Positions 33,144-41,624 of a DNA stretch of 57,427 bases are shown in pieces. The stretch's first letter is position 1. Each line of letters begins with the position of its first letter. The stretch is from positions 1-57,427 of the forward strand of contig JAFCEJ010000001.1 of the NCBI GenBank assembly GCA_017609175.1. The letters are read 5' to 3'. This DNA is from Candidatus Pacearchaeota archaeon (GTDB lineage Archaea; Nanobdellota; Nanobdellia; Pacearchaeales; GW2011-AR1). The position numbers and the translations under genes were made by a program. Below the pieces are notes generated by a model. The model worked only from the letters and a program-made list of their open reading frames with translations. It was not told where the DNA came from and did no database searches.

Positions 33144-33887
33144 ATGCAAGAGCCGAATCGCTTATCTAAGGCACGAGAAGAATATAATTCTAAAAAAGAT
33201 TATTTGGATAAGAAAATTCTTCAGACAAAAGATAGTTTAAGCATCTTTAATCACCTAATCAAAACTTATAAATTGGAAATTTATGGGATTAAACCTGTTT
33301 ATGATAGTTTTTCTGTGATAAATGTTTATTTTTTGGATAATTTTAGAAGAACCGATAAGTTTTTATCTTATTGTCCAGGTTCTTCTTATGGTGTTTTTTT
33401 GGAGGTTGATTCTGAAGGATATCTTGGAGAGAGTTGGGATGATGGAGGGGGTTTGAGCGGATTTAATTCTTTTAAACCAAAAACACAAATTATTCATAGA
33501 AAATCTTTAGATGAAAAAATAAACCAGACTAGAAATAAGTTAGATTGGGAAATTAAGATTAGTAAAGAAAATCCTGAATGGGATAATAAACTTATCATAG
33601 AATCTTTAAGGAATGAACTTCGTTATTTAAAGGATAAATTTGATTTTCTTTTTGATGGGTCTAACAGGAATTATATTTTTAATATGCTTCTTGAAGTTAA
33701 TATTTCTCAAGATGAGCTTATTAATAATTTAAAGAAATTTCATAGTTATGTTATTGGCCATGCCAAACGCCATATTAAATATTTAGAAGAAAATCTTTCT
33801 AAACTAACTGAAAAAAGAAATAGTTTAGAAAAAACTCTTATAGATATAAATGATTTGGATAGTTTTAAGGGAAAAATAATTTCTTAA
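33144..33887 (+). CDS. Coiled-coil hypothetical protein, 247 aa
   Basis: N-terminal coiled coil (EEYNSKKDYLDKKILQTK), a central globular part with YCPGSSYGVFLEV and GESWDDGGGLSGF, and a long C-terminal coiled coil (AKRHIKYLEENLSKLTEKR). No signal peptide or membrane segment. Stands alone, divergent from the nuclease gene with a 98-bp gap. No family recognised. Confidence 0.6.
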   Translation: MQEPNRLSKAREEYNSKKDYLDKKILQTKDSLSIFNHLIKTYKLEIYGIKPVYDSFSVINVYFLDNFRRTDKFLSYCPGSSYGVFLEVDSEGYLGESWDDGGGLSGFNSFKPKTQIIHRKSLDEKINQTRNKLDWEIKISKENPEWDNKLIIESLRNELRYLKDKFDFLFDGSNRNYIFNMLLEVNISQDELINNLKKFHSYVIGHAKRHIKYLEENLSKLTEKRNSLEKTLIDINDLDSFKGKIIS

Positions 33888-33899
33888 TATTCTTTTTAA

Positions 33900-34766
33900 T
33901 TATTCAACAAAAATACATTCTCCTTTTTCTGAATCAAATGCATCGTATCCTTTATTCTGGCAACATTCATCTCTGCTATCTGGTGAAACTGTTCCACAAT
34001 TTCCGCCCACTAAAATTTCTTCATCAATTTCGTCTTTTGCCAGAAACCCCCACCAAGAAGCCTTTGTTTTGATTACTTCTCCTGTTTCAGCATCAACTTC
34101 TATTTTTACTCTTTCTCTTACTGGAAATAATCCAAATAATCTTGCTCTTTTTTTTGCTTGAATCCTATAAACTCCATCTTCATTTAATTCAATTTTTTCA
34201 CAATCACATTCTTTTTGTCTTAATCTTTGTTGTATTTTTTCTTTAATCTGGTCTGGCATTATTCTAATTCTTTTTGTTTTATTATTCTTAAAAACCCCAT
34301 AGATTTTTCCGTCTGATTGATACAATTCAACTTTTGTTTCTGTGCTTACCCCTTTTACTTGGAAAATTACATTTCCTGATTTTCCTGCTCTTATTGTCAT
34401 TTCTCTTTGACCATTTTGTAATCTGCATTTTATTACAGAGCCAGTACAAGTGCAATTTTCAGGACATTCTCCTGATTGGTTTCTTATTCTTAATCTTTTT
34501 CTTTCTTGGATTATGTTTTTTATTTCTTCTTTGTCTAATTCTCTTATTCTTTTTTGTTCTTGTTTTTGAATTTGTTTTGCATTATCTGGGATGTTTTTTT
34601 CTTTAATTTGATTTTTAGATTCTTGGTTGTTGGTATTTGTTTGAATATTTTCTTCTATATTGTTTTTTACAGAATTATCTTTAGTTATATGGCTTGTTAT
34701 TGGTACTGCGAAAATAGAATTAATTAAAATAACTGTAAGGAAGATGAATATTATGCCCTTTTTCAT
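33900..34766 (-). CDS. Secreted Cys-containing protein, 288 aa
   Basis: Signal peptide 1-20 (KKGIIFIFLTVILINSIFA), then a long charged, Gln/Lys/Asn-rich helical region (about 30-95), a first Cys cluster (GECPENCTCTGSVIKC), a beta domain with REMTIRAGKSGNVIF, a basic stretch (QKECDCEKIEL), a PepSY-like hairpin (FPVRERVKIEVDAETGEVI), and a terminal Cys module (GNCGTVSPDSRDECC...). Similar modular secreted proteins are frequent in Woesearchaeota-like genomes. Probably extracellular; function unknown. Confidence 0.65.
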   Translation of the reverse strand: MKKGIIFIFLTVILINSIFAVPITSHITKDNSVKNNIEENIQTNTNNQESKNQIKEKNIPDNAKQIQKQEQKRIRELDKEEIKNIIQERKRLRIRNQSGECPENCTCTGSVIKCRLQNGQREMTIRAGKSGNVIFQVKGVSTETKVELYQSDGKIYGVFKNNKTKRIRIMPDQIKEKIQQRLRQKECDCEKIELNEDGVYRIQAKKRARLFGLFPVRERVKIEVDAETGEVIKTKASWWGFLAKDEIDEEILVGGNCGTVSPDSRDECCQNKGYDAFDSEKGECIFVE

Positions 34767-34788
34767 AATGATAACAGAAAGAAATGGT

Positions 34789-35976
34789 TTATAAAATTTT
34801 TCCCCAACCGATTAACCGCCAATGGTTATTAATATTACGAGCGATTCCAACATTGTCCCCCTCTAATGCAACTATTGGGATATTTAATGACAATTCAATT
34901 TCATTATCTTTTATTTTTTCAACGATTCCAACAGTGATTGTTGTATTTGCATTGAGCATTAACATTTCTTTTGTTTTGATTGGCTCGACTGATTTGTGTC
35001 CTTCAATTCCTAAGACTTCTTTGAAGAGTTCTATTCTAATTTTTATGTTGTTTGTTATTTCTGGAAGATTGCCTTTTGTTGAAACTATGCAACCAGTTAG
35101 TGAATCTGTTTTTGTTAAAAATGGGTCGAGTTCTGTTTCAATTGAAATACTTGCGCCAGGAACGATTTCTTTGACTGAATTTTTTCCTTTATGTAACGAA
35201 AGAATTTTTGTTGTTAAAGTTTGATATTCTTTTTGGTGTGCTTTTTCGATATTTAGTCCTGGTTTGATTTCAATTTCATCACCCACTTTTAATTTTCCTT
35301 TTTTGAGAATTCCTCCTAGAACACCCCCTTTAAGATTTTTTATTTCTGTTCCAGGTTTGTTAATATCAAAGCTTCTTGCAATTAAGAAAATTGGTTTTGA
35401 TGTTGTATCCCTTTCTGGAATTTCAAGTTTGCAAAGTTCTTCTAGGATTTTTTCTATGTTGATTCCTTGTTGAGCTGAAACAGGGATTATTGGAGCGTTT
35501 TCTGCAATTGTTCCTTTGACAAATTCTTTTATTTCTTTATAATTCTTTAATGCTTGTTCTTTTGTAACAAGGTCAATTTTATTTTGAACTATGATTATGT
35601 TTTTGATTTTTTTTGCCTGAAGTGCTATGAAATGTTCTCGTGTTTGTGGTTTGATTCCTTCGTTTGCAGCAATTACAATTATTGCAGCATCTACAATTGA
35701 TGTTCCAGAAAGCATCGTTGCCATAAGCATTTCATGTCCTGGAGCGTCAATAAAACTAACATATCTTATAGGTTTTCCTTTTCCTTCTGTGTTGAAGTTC
35801 TCTTTGTCCTTAAAAATTGTTATATCTGCATATCCTAGTTTAATTGTAATCCCTCGTTTAAGTTCTTCAGAATGAGTGTCTGTAAATTTTCCAGTTAATC
35901 TGCTAAGTAAAGTTGTTTTGCCATGGTCAATATGTCCGACAACTTCAACATTCAATTCTGGGAGATTTTTATCCAT
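34789..35976 (-). CDS. eif2g: Translation initiation factor aIF2 subunit gamma
   Basis: GTPase that brings initiator Met-tRNA to the small subunit. G1 is VVGHIDHGKTTLLSRL, switch region ELKRGITIKLGYAD, G3 DAPGHEMLMATMLSG, G4 NKID, followed by two EF-Tu-like beta-barrels (AQQGINIEKILEEL, ...). Between the switch and DAPGH, where archaeal and eukaryotic gamma subunits have a CxxC-CxxC zinc knuckle, this sequence has TIFKDKENFNTEGKG with no cysteine. 395 aa, slightly short for that reason. Lies upstream on the same strand of secreted-protein genes. Confidence 0.95.
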   Translation of the reverse strand: MDKNLPELNVEVVGHIDHGKTTLLSRLTGKFTDTHSEELKRGITIKLGYADITIFKDKENFNTEGKGKPIRYVSFIDAPGHEMLMATMLSGTSIVDAAIIVIAANEGIKPQTREHFIALQAKKIKNIIIVQNKIDLVTKEQALKNYKEIKEFVKGTIAENAPIIPVSAQQGINIEKILEELCKLEIPERDTTSKPIFLIARSFDINKPGTEIKNLKGGVLGGILKKGKLKVGDEIEIKPGLNIEKAHQKEYQTLTTKILSLHKGKNSVKEIVPGASISIETELDPFLTKTDSLTGCIVSTKGNLPEITNNIKIRIELFKEVLGIEGHKSVEPIKTKEMLMLNANTTITVGIVEKIKDNEIELSLNIPIVALEGDNVGIARNINNHWRLIGWGKIL

Positions 35977-36018
35977 AAAATTAAATTGAGAATGAGGTTT
36001 TTAAGGTTTGTTAAAATT

Positions 36019-36204
36019 TTAGTAATTGTAATTTGTTTTTGTTGAGTCTTCTAAACTTCTTATGCTATTATAGGTCTTTCCTTGGGTTATTGATGTGTGT
36101 TTTAACATATATTCTTGTTTTGGAAATTGAGATTGTAATATGTCCAAACCTTTGATGAGCATTCCTGTGAAAATGACTATTTTTATTTTATTTGAAAGAT
36201 TCAT
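36019..36204 (-). CDS. Small hypothetical protein, 61 aa
   Basis: MNLSNKIKIVIFTGMLIKGLDIL...; the N-terminal hydrophobic stretch could be a weak signal or membrane helix. Its ATG overlaps the previous stop (ATGA), so it belongs to a three-gene unit of small proteins. The rest is polar with several Thr/Ser/Tyr. No family recognised. Confidence 0.45.
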   Translation of the reverse strand: MNLSNKIKIVIFTGMLIKGLDILQSQFPKQEYMLKHTSITQGKTYNSIRSLEDSTKTNYNY

Positions 36205-36503
36205 TTTCCTATTTTTCCGTTATTATCTAAATCTGGTAAAAAAATATCTCCTTCTAGTTTTCCATTATTTCTCTTTTTTACTTCAGTTTCATAAGCATAC
36301 CAATTTATTTGGGTATGGGGGATATCTTCTTTCATATAATAGCTCCATATTCTTCCATTGGGATTGTAGGCCCTGAACCATTTCGCTTTTTGAAAATTTT
36401 CTGGTTTTAATGTAGATTTTATTAGTTGGGTAGTTCCTAATGAGATAGTCCCTATGGTTATCCCTGCTAACAAAGAATTTTTTAGGAAGCTTTTTGTTTT
36501 CAT
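36201..36503 (-). CDS. Small exported protein with EF-hand-like end
   Basis: I take ATG 36503, one base after the preceding TAA; ATG 36512 is also possible. An N-terminal helix (FLKNSLLAGITIGTISLGTTQLI) looks like a signal or anchor. The exported part is rich in Trp and Tyr (KWFRAYNPNGRIWSYYM) and ends LPDLDNNGKIGK, which resembles a single dockerin or EF-hand calcium loop. Middle gene of a three-gene unit. Function unknown. Confidence 0.5.
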   Translation of the reverse strand: MKTKSFLKNSLLAGITIGTISLGTTQLIKSTLKPENFQKAKWFRAYNPNGRIWSYYMKEDIPHTQINWYAYETEVKKRNNGKLEGDIFLPDLDNNGKIGK

Positions 36504-36504
36504 T

Positions 36505-36714
36505 TTATTCATATCTTCGTTTAATTCCAAATGCTCCTAGGTTTGCCCAATATTCTGCAGCAGAGATTTCTTCTTGATTTTCTCTTCTTTTATTTATTTC
36601 ACGCAAACTGTATGTCCAGCTAACATCGTCTAATCCATTTCCTATGTCAGTTCTCGCTACTGTTTTGGGTATATGTTTTATTCCTGTTTGTATTTTTTTA
36701 CCTTTAATTTTCAT
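36505..36714 (-). CDS. Small basic hypothetical protein, 69 aa
   Basis: Reads MKIKGKKIQTGIKHIPKTVAR, then DVSWTYSLREINKRRENQEEISAAEYWANLG; basic at the N-terminus and helical in the centre. First gene of the unit whose junctions are TAA-A-ATG and ATGA. No membrane segment. Not recognised. Confidence 0.5.
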   Translation of the reverse strand: MKIKGKKIQTGIKHIPKTVARTDIGNGLDDVSWTYSLREINKRRENQEEISAAEYWANLGAFGIKRRYE

Positions 36715-36778
36715 AACATATTAAGAATTCTATAATTTATAAATCTTTCTATTTGTTACTTTTCTATAGTAAGAACAA

Positions 36779-37339
36779 TTATTTTTTATTTTCTTCTGGA
36801 GGGGTTTGTGAGGGTGTTTCTGTTGGTTGTTCTTCTACGGGTTTTTGTTCTGTTTCTTTTGTTTTTTCGGCTTCAGTTCTTGCTTTTGCTCTTTTTGTTT
36901 TCCTGTTTTCTTTTTCTTTTGGTTTGCATTGATCTGGAAAGATTTCTGAAAGTTTTTTTGGACCTTCTTTAATTGTTTTTAAATTAATTTGAATAATATC
37001 TTGAGAGATTACTCTTCCTCGAACTGTTTTTCTTAATCTTAATCCTTTTGGCCTATTTTTTGGACGTTTCTTTTTTCCTTCGTATTTTGGTCTTTTTTTC
37101 ATCCCTGTTTCATAAGACAATAATACTCTTTTTAATCCAGTTCCTTCTATTTTTTCTAGTGCTGGAAATCCTGCTTTATCACTTGCTCCGGTTATTTCAA
37201 ATTCATATCCTTCAAGGTCTGCGAGTAAATCCTTTCCAGGAATTTTATCATGAAGCTGTTTTCCAATTAAATCTTCACTTTCTAACTCTAACTTGTATGT
37301 CTTTCCTGAGCTTTCTGATATGTTTATTTTAAACGGCAT
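36779..37339 (-). CDS. rps6e: Ribosomal protein eS6 with long charged tail
   Basis: The N-terminal 90 residues carry the eS6 core (FKINISESSGKTYKLELE, DLEGYEFEITGASDKAGFP) and the basic LRLRKTVRGRVISQDIIQINLK motif. After about residue 130 there is a tail of Lys/Arg then Glu/Thr/Pro (KETEQKPVEEQPTE), longer than in most archaeal eS6. It follows aIF5B on the same strand, a known archaeal pairing of eS6 with initiation factors. Confidence 0.95.
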   Translation of the reverse strand: MPFKINISESSGKTYKLELESEDLIGKQLHDKIPGKDLLADLEGYEFEITGASDKAGFPALEKIEGTGLKRVLLSYETGMKKRPKYEGKKKRPKNRPKGLRLRKTVRGRVISQDIIQINLKTIKEGPKKLSEIFPDQCKPKEKENRKTKRAKARTEAEKTKETEQKPVEEQPTETPSQTPPEENKK

Positions 37340-37384
37340 TTTAGAATAATAATTTATTGAGAAATTGGTTTATAAGCGTTTTGA

Positions 37385-39121
37385 TTATTGTCCCCAATCT
37401 TCTTTTTGTTTTTTCTTGATTTCTGCTATTTCACTTAATGTTTTTATTTCATCTGGACTTAAGAGGTCTTTATTTTTCTTGAATGTTTTGAATTGGGATT
37501 CGCTAATGTCTGAATAAAGGAAAGTTTTGTCTTTGAGTTTTCTTTCAAAATTTATTCCTGGAATTGAAATGGCGACCTCCATCCCATGTGTTGCTTGTTC
37601 AACCGGTTTGTTTTCAGATTGGATATTCTTTGTTCTCCCTACTTTTTCGTTTGTGTCATCTATTAAATTTAGGTTTGTAATTAATTTTCCTGTTTCTACT
37701 TTTACTCCAAAGATTGCAGGATTTGAATTTCTGAAAACATATTGGTGAAGGATTTTTAATTTGCAAATTGTTGCGAGTTGCATTAATCTTGCCTTTTCAA
37801 TTTCTTGTGCTTTTTCTTTTCTAAATTCTACTAAATCTTCTATTAGTTTATAAACAACATCATTTGTTAGAACTTTTATTTTTCCTTGCATTTCTTTTGC
37901 GTCTTCATCAATAGAAGTATTGAATCCTATAACGATTGCATCGAGTTCATTTATATCAAGATTTGCTTTTGCAGAGATTATATCTGATTTATTTATTGTT
38001 CCGATTCCAGCTTTTACTACAGGTATATTTTGTTGTTTTAGGAGAGTTAGTAAAGCTTCCAGACTTCCTAAGGAATCTGCTTTTACAATTATCCCTTGTT
38101 TATTTGTTTTGATGTTTTCAGAAATTTCTTTTTTGAAATCTTTTTCAATTTCTTTTTTATTATTTTTATAAATTAAGAATGGCATGCCCGGAAGAATTTC
38201 TTCTTTTGTTACTAGTTGTAATCTTAATCCTGTTGATGCCTGAACTTTGTCTTTTGGTTTGAATCTTGCACAGAGTGGTTGAATTTCCTCAAGTATTCTT
38301 ATCTTTGTAATAATGGGTTCACCAAAACTTGCGATTGCAATTTCATCGTTCTTTGAGAGTTCTCCATCATGCAGAATTGCTTCAGCATAATTGATTGCTT
38401 TTTCCTTTTTTATTTCTAAGATTATCCCTCTTGCTTCTTTGCCTAATTTTAATCTGTTTGTTAAATATTTTTGACTTAAACCACATAACATCATGATTAA
38501 TTCTTGTAAGCCTTCTTTTGTTTTTGCTGAACAAGGAATTAGGGCAATTTTTTTTGTGAAATCTGAGATATTGTAGAATAAATCTGCTTCAAATCCATGA
38601 GCATTTAATGCGCCGATTATTGTGAAAAGTTTTTCTTGGAAGTTTTGTTTTACATTTGTTGCTTGCGATTCTATGTTTTCTTTTAAGTTTTCGTTTAGTT
38701 TTCTCCATCCTGAAATATTGTCAATTTTGTTTAGTGCAATTATAAAAGGTGTTTTATTATGTTTTAGAATCTGGATAACTTCTGCTGTTTGTGGCTTGAT
38801 TCCTTCGTTGATATCTATGACAAGGATAGCTAAATCTGCGAGCGAACCCCCTCTTTTTCTTAAATTTGTAAATGCAGCATGACCTGGCGTATCTATAAAT
38901 AGAAATCCTGGGATATTTAGCTTAATTCCTGATTTTTCGATTAATGGGCAGGTTTTTTTTATTTGTTCTATTGGATACAACGTGAATGAGATTTTTTGAG
39001 TGATTCCCCCTGCTTCGCTTTCTTGAACACAGCTTTGTCTGAGACTATCCAGTATAGATGTTTTTCCGTGGTCCACATGCCCGCAGACTGTAACAATTGG
39101 CTGACGTATTTTCGTTTCCAT
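37385..39121 (-). CDS. infB: Translation initiation factor aIF5B
   Basis: GTPase for ribosomal subunit joining. G1 TVCGHVDHGKTSILDSL, G3 FIDTPGHAAFTNLRKRG, G4 LNKIDNISGW, followed by the beta-barrel domain II (EILPGMPF, VQASTGLRL), the domain III (GIIVKADSLGSLEALLTLL) and the long-helix plus domain IV end (CKLKILHQYVFRNSNPAIFGV). 578 aa, the short archaeal form without intein. Upstream of eS6 by 45 nt. Confidence 0.96.
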   Translation of the reverse strand: METKIRQPIVTVCGHVDHGKTSILDSLRQSCVQESEAGGITQKISFTLYPIEQIKKTCPLIEKSGIKLNIPGFLFIDTPGHAAFTNLRKRGGSLADLAILVIDINEGIKPQTAEVIQILKHNKTPFIIALNKIDNISGWRKLNENLKENIESQATNVKQNFQEKLFTIIGALNAHGFEADLFYNISDFTKKIALIPCSAKTKEGLQELIMMLCGLSQKYLTNRLKLGKEARGIILEIKKEKAINYAEAILHDGELSKNDEIAIASFGEPIITKIRILEEIQPLCARFKPKDKVQASTGLRLQLVTKEEILPGMPFLIYKNNKKEIEKDFKKEISENIKTNKQGIIVKADSLGSLEALLTLLKQQNIPVVKAGIGTINKSDIISAKANLDINELDAIVIGFNTSIDEDAKEMQGKIKVLTNDVVYKLIEDLVEFRKEKAQEIEKARLMQLATICKLKILHQYVFRNSNPAIFGVKVETGKLITNLNLIDDTNEKVGRTKNIQSENKPVEQATHGMEVAISIPGINFERKLKDKTFLYSDISESQFKTFKKNKDLLSPDEIKTLSEIAEIKKKQKEDWGQ

Positions 39122-39174
39122 AATATATTTTTTAGAATAGATTTGTTTTTAAAGATTGGTGTTTGAGGAGGTTT

Positions 39175-39516
39175 ATGAAAGAACAATTTAGAATTGAATA
39201 TTCTGATGATTTCCATTTTGTAGAAAGACATACCAGATTTATCTATGATGAATCAGTTGGAAGAGTAAATGAACAAATTCATGATAGTAAAGAATGGATT
39301 TATGGTGATTTTTCATATGATGGTTGCAGGACAGATTATTATTGTAATACTGTTGGGGTTTTTGCAAAAACAATTTGTGAAACAGCTGGCAGAAAAACTC
39401 CTGCAAATAGATTAACATTAGTGGCTCTTGAAGAATCTCGGCTTGAAAGAACAGCAGAATCACTTGGACTCCAATTTGATAAAAATAAGATTATTAAAGA
39501 AACCATTAAAGAATAA
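39175..39516 (+). CDS. Hypothetical protein, 113 aa
   Basis: ATG 39175 (MKEQFRIEYSDDFHFVERH) is preceded by a Shine-Dalgarno-like GAGGAGGT at only 2-3 nt, so spacing is tight. The product is soluble, with aromatic acidic stretches (EWIYGDFSYDG), two cysteines, and a helical C-terminus (LVALEESRLERTAESLGL). Divergent from infB. No family recognised. Confidence 0.6.
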   Translation: MKEQFRIEYSDDFHFVERHTRFIYDESVGRVNEQIHDSKEWIYGDFSYDGCRTDYYCNTVGVFAKTICETAGRKTPANRLTLVALEESRLERTAESLGLQFDKNKIIKETIKE

Positions 39517-39560
39517 TTTTTTCTGTATTATTATATATGAAGATTTTAAAAAATATAGCA

Positions 39561-39602
39561 GGTCAAGACCGAAGTCTTAACCCAGCCCAACCGAAGTTAG
39601 GC
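39561..39602 (-). ncRNA. Tandem UUCG-tetraloop hairpins
   Basis: On the minus strand two hairpins follow one another: GCCTAAC-TTCG-GTTGGGC (39602-39585) and GGTTAAGAC-TTCG-GTCTTGACC (39582-39561), with 7 and 9 pairs including one G-U each. Both close with C(UUCG)G, the most stable tetraloop. A T-rich run follows (TATATTTTTT). They lie 3' of the minus-strand 107-aa gene, so they may end or protect its transcript, or form an independent small RNA. This accounts for the 135-bp gap. Confidence 0.55.
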
Positions 39603-39651
39603 AATATTATAATGGAAATTCATTATTTAAGTCTTTTGTGTCATTGGGGGA

Positions 39652-39975
39652 TTAATAATTTTCTTTTTTATTTTTAATAATTTTATTAAACATTTCTTCT
39701 GTATAAATCGTGACTAATGCCAGTTGCTCTAAATCTTTTTTGTCTTCTTGAATTAAAAAATAAAAATATCTTTCTTTTCCTCTATCTAATTTTGTTTTAA
39801 GAAACCATGTTTTATTATAACACTCTAAACTGCTTAAATCATTAACTCTTCTTAGAATACTCTTTGCTTTTTCTTTGATATTTCTATGGGTGTTTTTTGT
39901 TGGACTATATCCTTTGGCTCTTTGTTGATATTTTCGAATAAAATGATGAGTTATTTTTACCTTCTTTTCTAACAT
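39652..39975 (-). CDS. Basic hypothetical protein, 107 aa
   Basis: The track begins at a TTG; ATG 39975 (MLEKKVKITHHFIRKYQQRAKGY) is preferred. The N-terminal half is very basic and helical (RNIKEKAKSILRRVNDLS), the second half beta-like (KTWFLKTKLDRGKERYFYFLI, QLALVTIYT). This layout could suit a small RNA-binding or toxin-like protein, but no motif proves it. Followed downstream by the UUCG hairpins. Confidence 0.5.
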   Translation of the reverse strand: MLEKKVKITHHFIRKYQQRAKGYSPTKNTHRNIKEKAKSILRRVNDLSSLECYNKTWFLKTKLDRGKERYFYFLIQEDKKDLEQLALVTIYTEEMFNKIIKNKKENY

Positions 39976-40053
39976 TTTTTTATGTTGAAAAATTCTTTTA
40001 AAAGGATTATAGTTTTTCAAAACATATAAAAAAGTAAAACGTCTGCTTTTTTT

Positions 40054-40442
40054 ATGGAAAAAACAATTGAGGAGTTAGAGAAAGATTATGATTTAGAATT
40101 AGAAAAAATTGTGAGAAAAATAAAAGAGCATAAGGCGAAATTGGTTTTATTGCAGTTTCCCGATGGTTTGAAGCCTTATGCAACAGTTATTGTTGATTAT
40201 CTTGAAGAAAAAACTAAAGATGTGGAATTCTTAATTTGGCTTGATAGCTGTTTTGGAGCTTGTGATATTCCTGTTGGGTTAGATGGGCTAAAACCAAAAA
40301 TTGATTTGATTGTGCAATTTGGGCACAATGAATTAATGCCGAGTTATTAATACAAAATTTAGAATTTTAGTATAATCTTCAGCGAAGAAAATTTTTAGAG
40401 CAAGAGTTAATTAAATTACCATTGAAGCGTTACAATAAATAA
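40054..40442 (+). pseudogene. dph2: Internally deleted diphthamide synthase gene dph2
   Basis: 40054-40350 encodes the Dph2 N-terminus: AKLVLLQFPDGLKPYATVIVDYLEEKT and DSCFGACDIPVGLDGLKPKIDLIVQFGHNE, including the first cluster Cys, then stops at LMPSY. About 20 nt later another frame (40371-40442) reads LQRRKFLEQELIKLPLKRYNK and stops, which resembles the Dph2 C-terminal end. The roughly 200 residues between, holding the other two cluster cysteines, are gone. The enzyme, which starts diphthamide modification of EF2, cannot work from this copy. Confidence 0.75.
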
Positions 40443-40477
40443 AAAGGTTTATAAATTGTTAAATTTCTCTATTTTTT

Positions 40478-41581
40478 ATGACAAATGAAATCCATTATGG
40501 TGTAATATCTGATGTTCATCAAGATCCAAGGGTAGTTCCGGCAACTATCGAAGTTTTGAAAAAACTAGGTGCAGAAAAACTTCTAATAAATGGAGATATC
40601 GGTAATCAACAAAGAACTCTTGAAGATAGTCAGAATTATGTTGCGTTTATTCTTGATTCTATTGGTAAAAGTGGTTTAGAGTCTTATGTTCAACCAGGAA
40701 GTCATGAAACTTTACTTGCTTTTGGTCCAGTAATTGATTATTTCGCTGATAAATATGATAATTTATTTACTATAAGCAAACCATTAAAAGTATCTGGAAA
40801 AAATCATGATTTGATTTTTTTGCCAGGGTCAGATTGGAATGCAGGTGGAGAATATCATATTGGAAATGATGAAAGAATCCCAAGCGGAAGATACATTCAA
40901 ACAGAAAAAGGTTTGATACCTTTTGATGATTTTGACCAATATATTAGTGCTATTCAGCAAGGAATTGCACAGGGTGCAATGCAATATGCTAACATGAATG
41001 ATTTAAGAAAATTAGTAAATGATCCTGATAAGAGCATCGTAATTTGTCATGTTCCAAGAAAATTTGATAGTCTTGATACTGCCGTTGATGTTGCTCACTT
41101 TTGGCAAGGAAGAGTTTACCACAGAGATTTTACAAAAGATCCTGTCAAAGATTGGACTTATACAGAACTTGATGTTATGCCAGGGAGCATACCTAAGGAA
41201 AGAATTGAATTACAAAGATCATGCAGAGCTTATTCTTTTGGAGAGAAATCTGAAGAAGAGATATTGGCAGAAGCAATTGAATTTACCAAGAAAGAAAACC
41301 TAGAAAGATGTTTATTTGTTGTTGAAATGAAAGAAAATAGAGGAAATAAAGATTTAAAATCGCTTTATCAAGAGGTAGGAATTACTAAAGCAGTAAGTGG
41401 TCATTTCCATGAAAGCGGGCATAAGGCAAATGATAATTATGGAAATCATGTTCCTGAAGGAAAATTTGTGACTGATTTATTTTGGAATTCTGGATGGTTA
41501 GATACTGGACAAACAGGAATTTTGACAGTTAGAGATGGAAAAGTTAGTTATAAAAATATTTGCCTTGAAGAATATTTATAA
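40478..41581 (+). CDS. Calcineurin-like metallophosphoesterase
   Basis: Dimetal phosphoesterase motifs in order: GVISDVHQDPR, LLINGDIGNQ, QPGSHETLL, IVICHVPRK and the final GHFHESGH. A large insert (about 105-210) separates the third and fourth motifs. 367 aa, cytoplasmic. A TATA box (TTTATAAAT, 40448-40456) is 22 nt before the ATG. Substrate (nucleotide, protein or nucleic acid) cannot be told. Confidence 0.88.
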   Translation: MTNEIHYGVISDVHQDPRVVPATIEVLKKLGAEKLLINGDIGNQQRTLEDSQNYVAFILDSIGKSGLESYVQPGSHETLLAFGPVIDYFADKYDNLFTISKPLKVSGKNHDLIFLPGSDWNAGGEYHIGNDERIPSGRYIQTEKGLIPFDDFDQYISAIQQGIAQGAMQYANMNDLRKLVNDPDKSIVICHVPRKFDSLDTAVDVAHFWQGRVYHRDFTKDPVKDWTYTELDVMPGSIPKERIELQRSCRAYSFGEKSEEEILAEAIEFTKKENLERCLFVVEMKENRGNKDLKSLYQEVGITKAVSGHFHESGHKANDNYGNHVPEGKFVTDLFWNSGWLDTGQTGILTVRDGKVSYKNICLEEYL

Positions 41582-41624
41582 TCAAAATCTTCTCATTTAT
41601 TTAATGAACTTATTAGATTTATGA

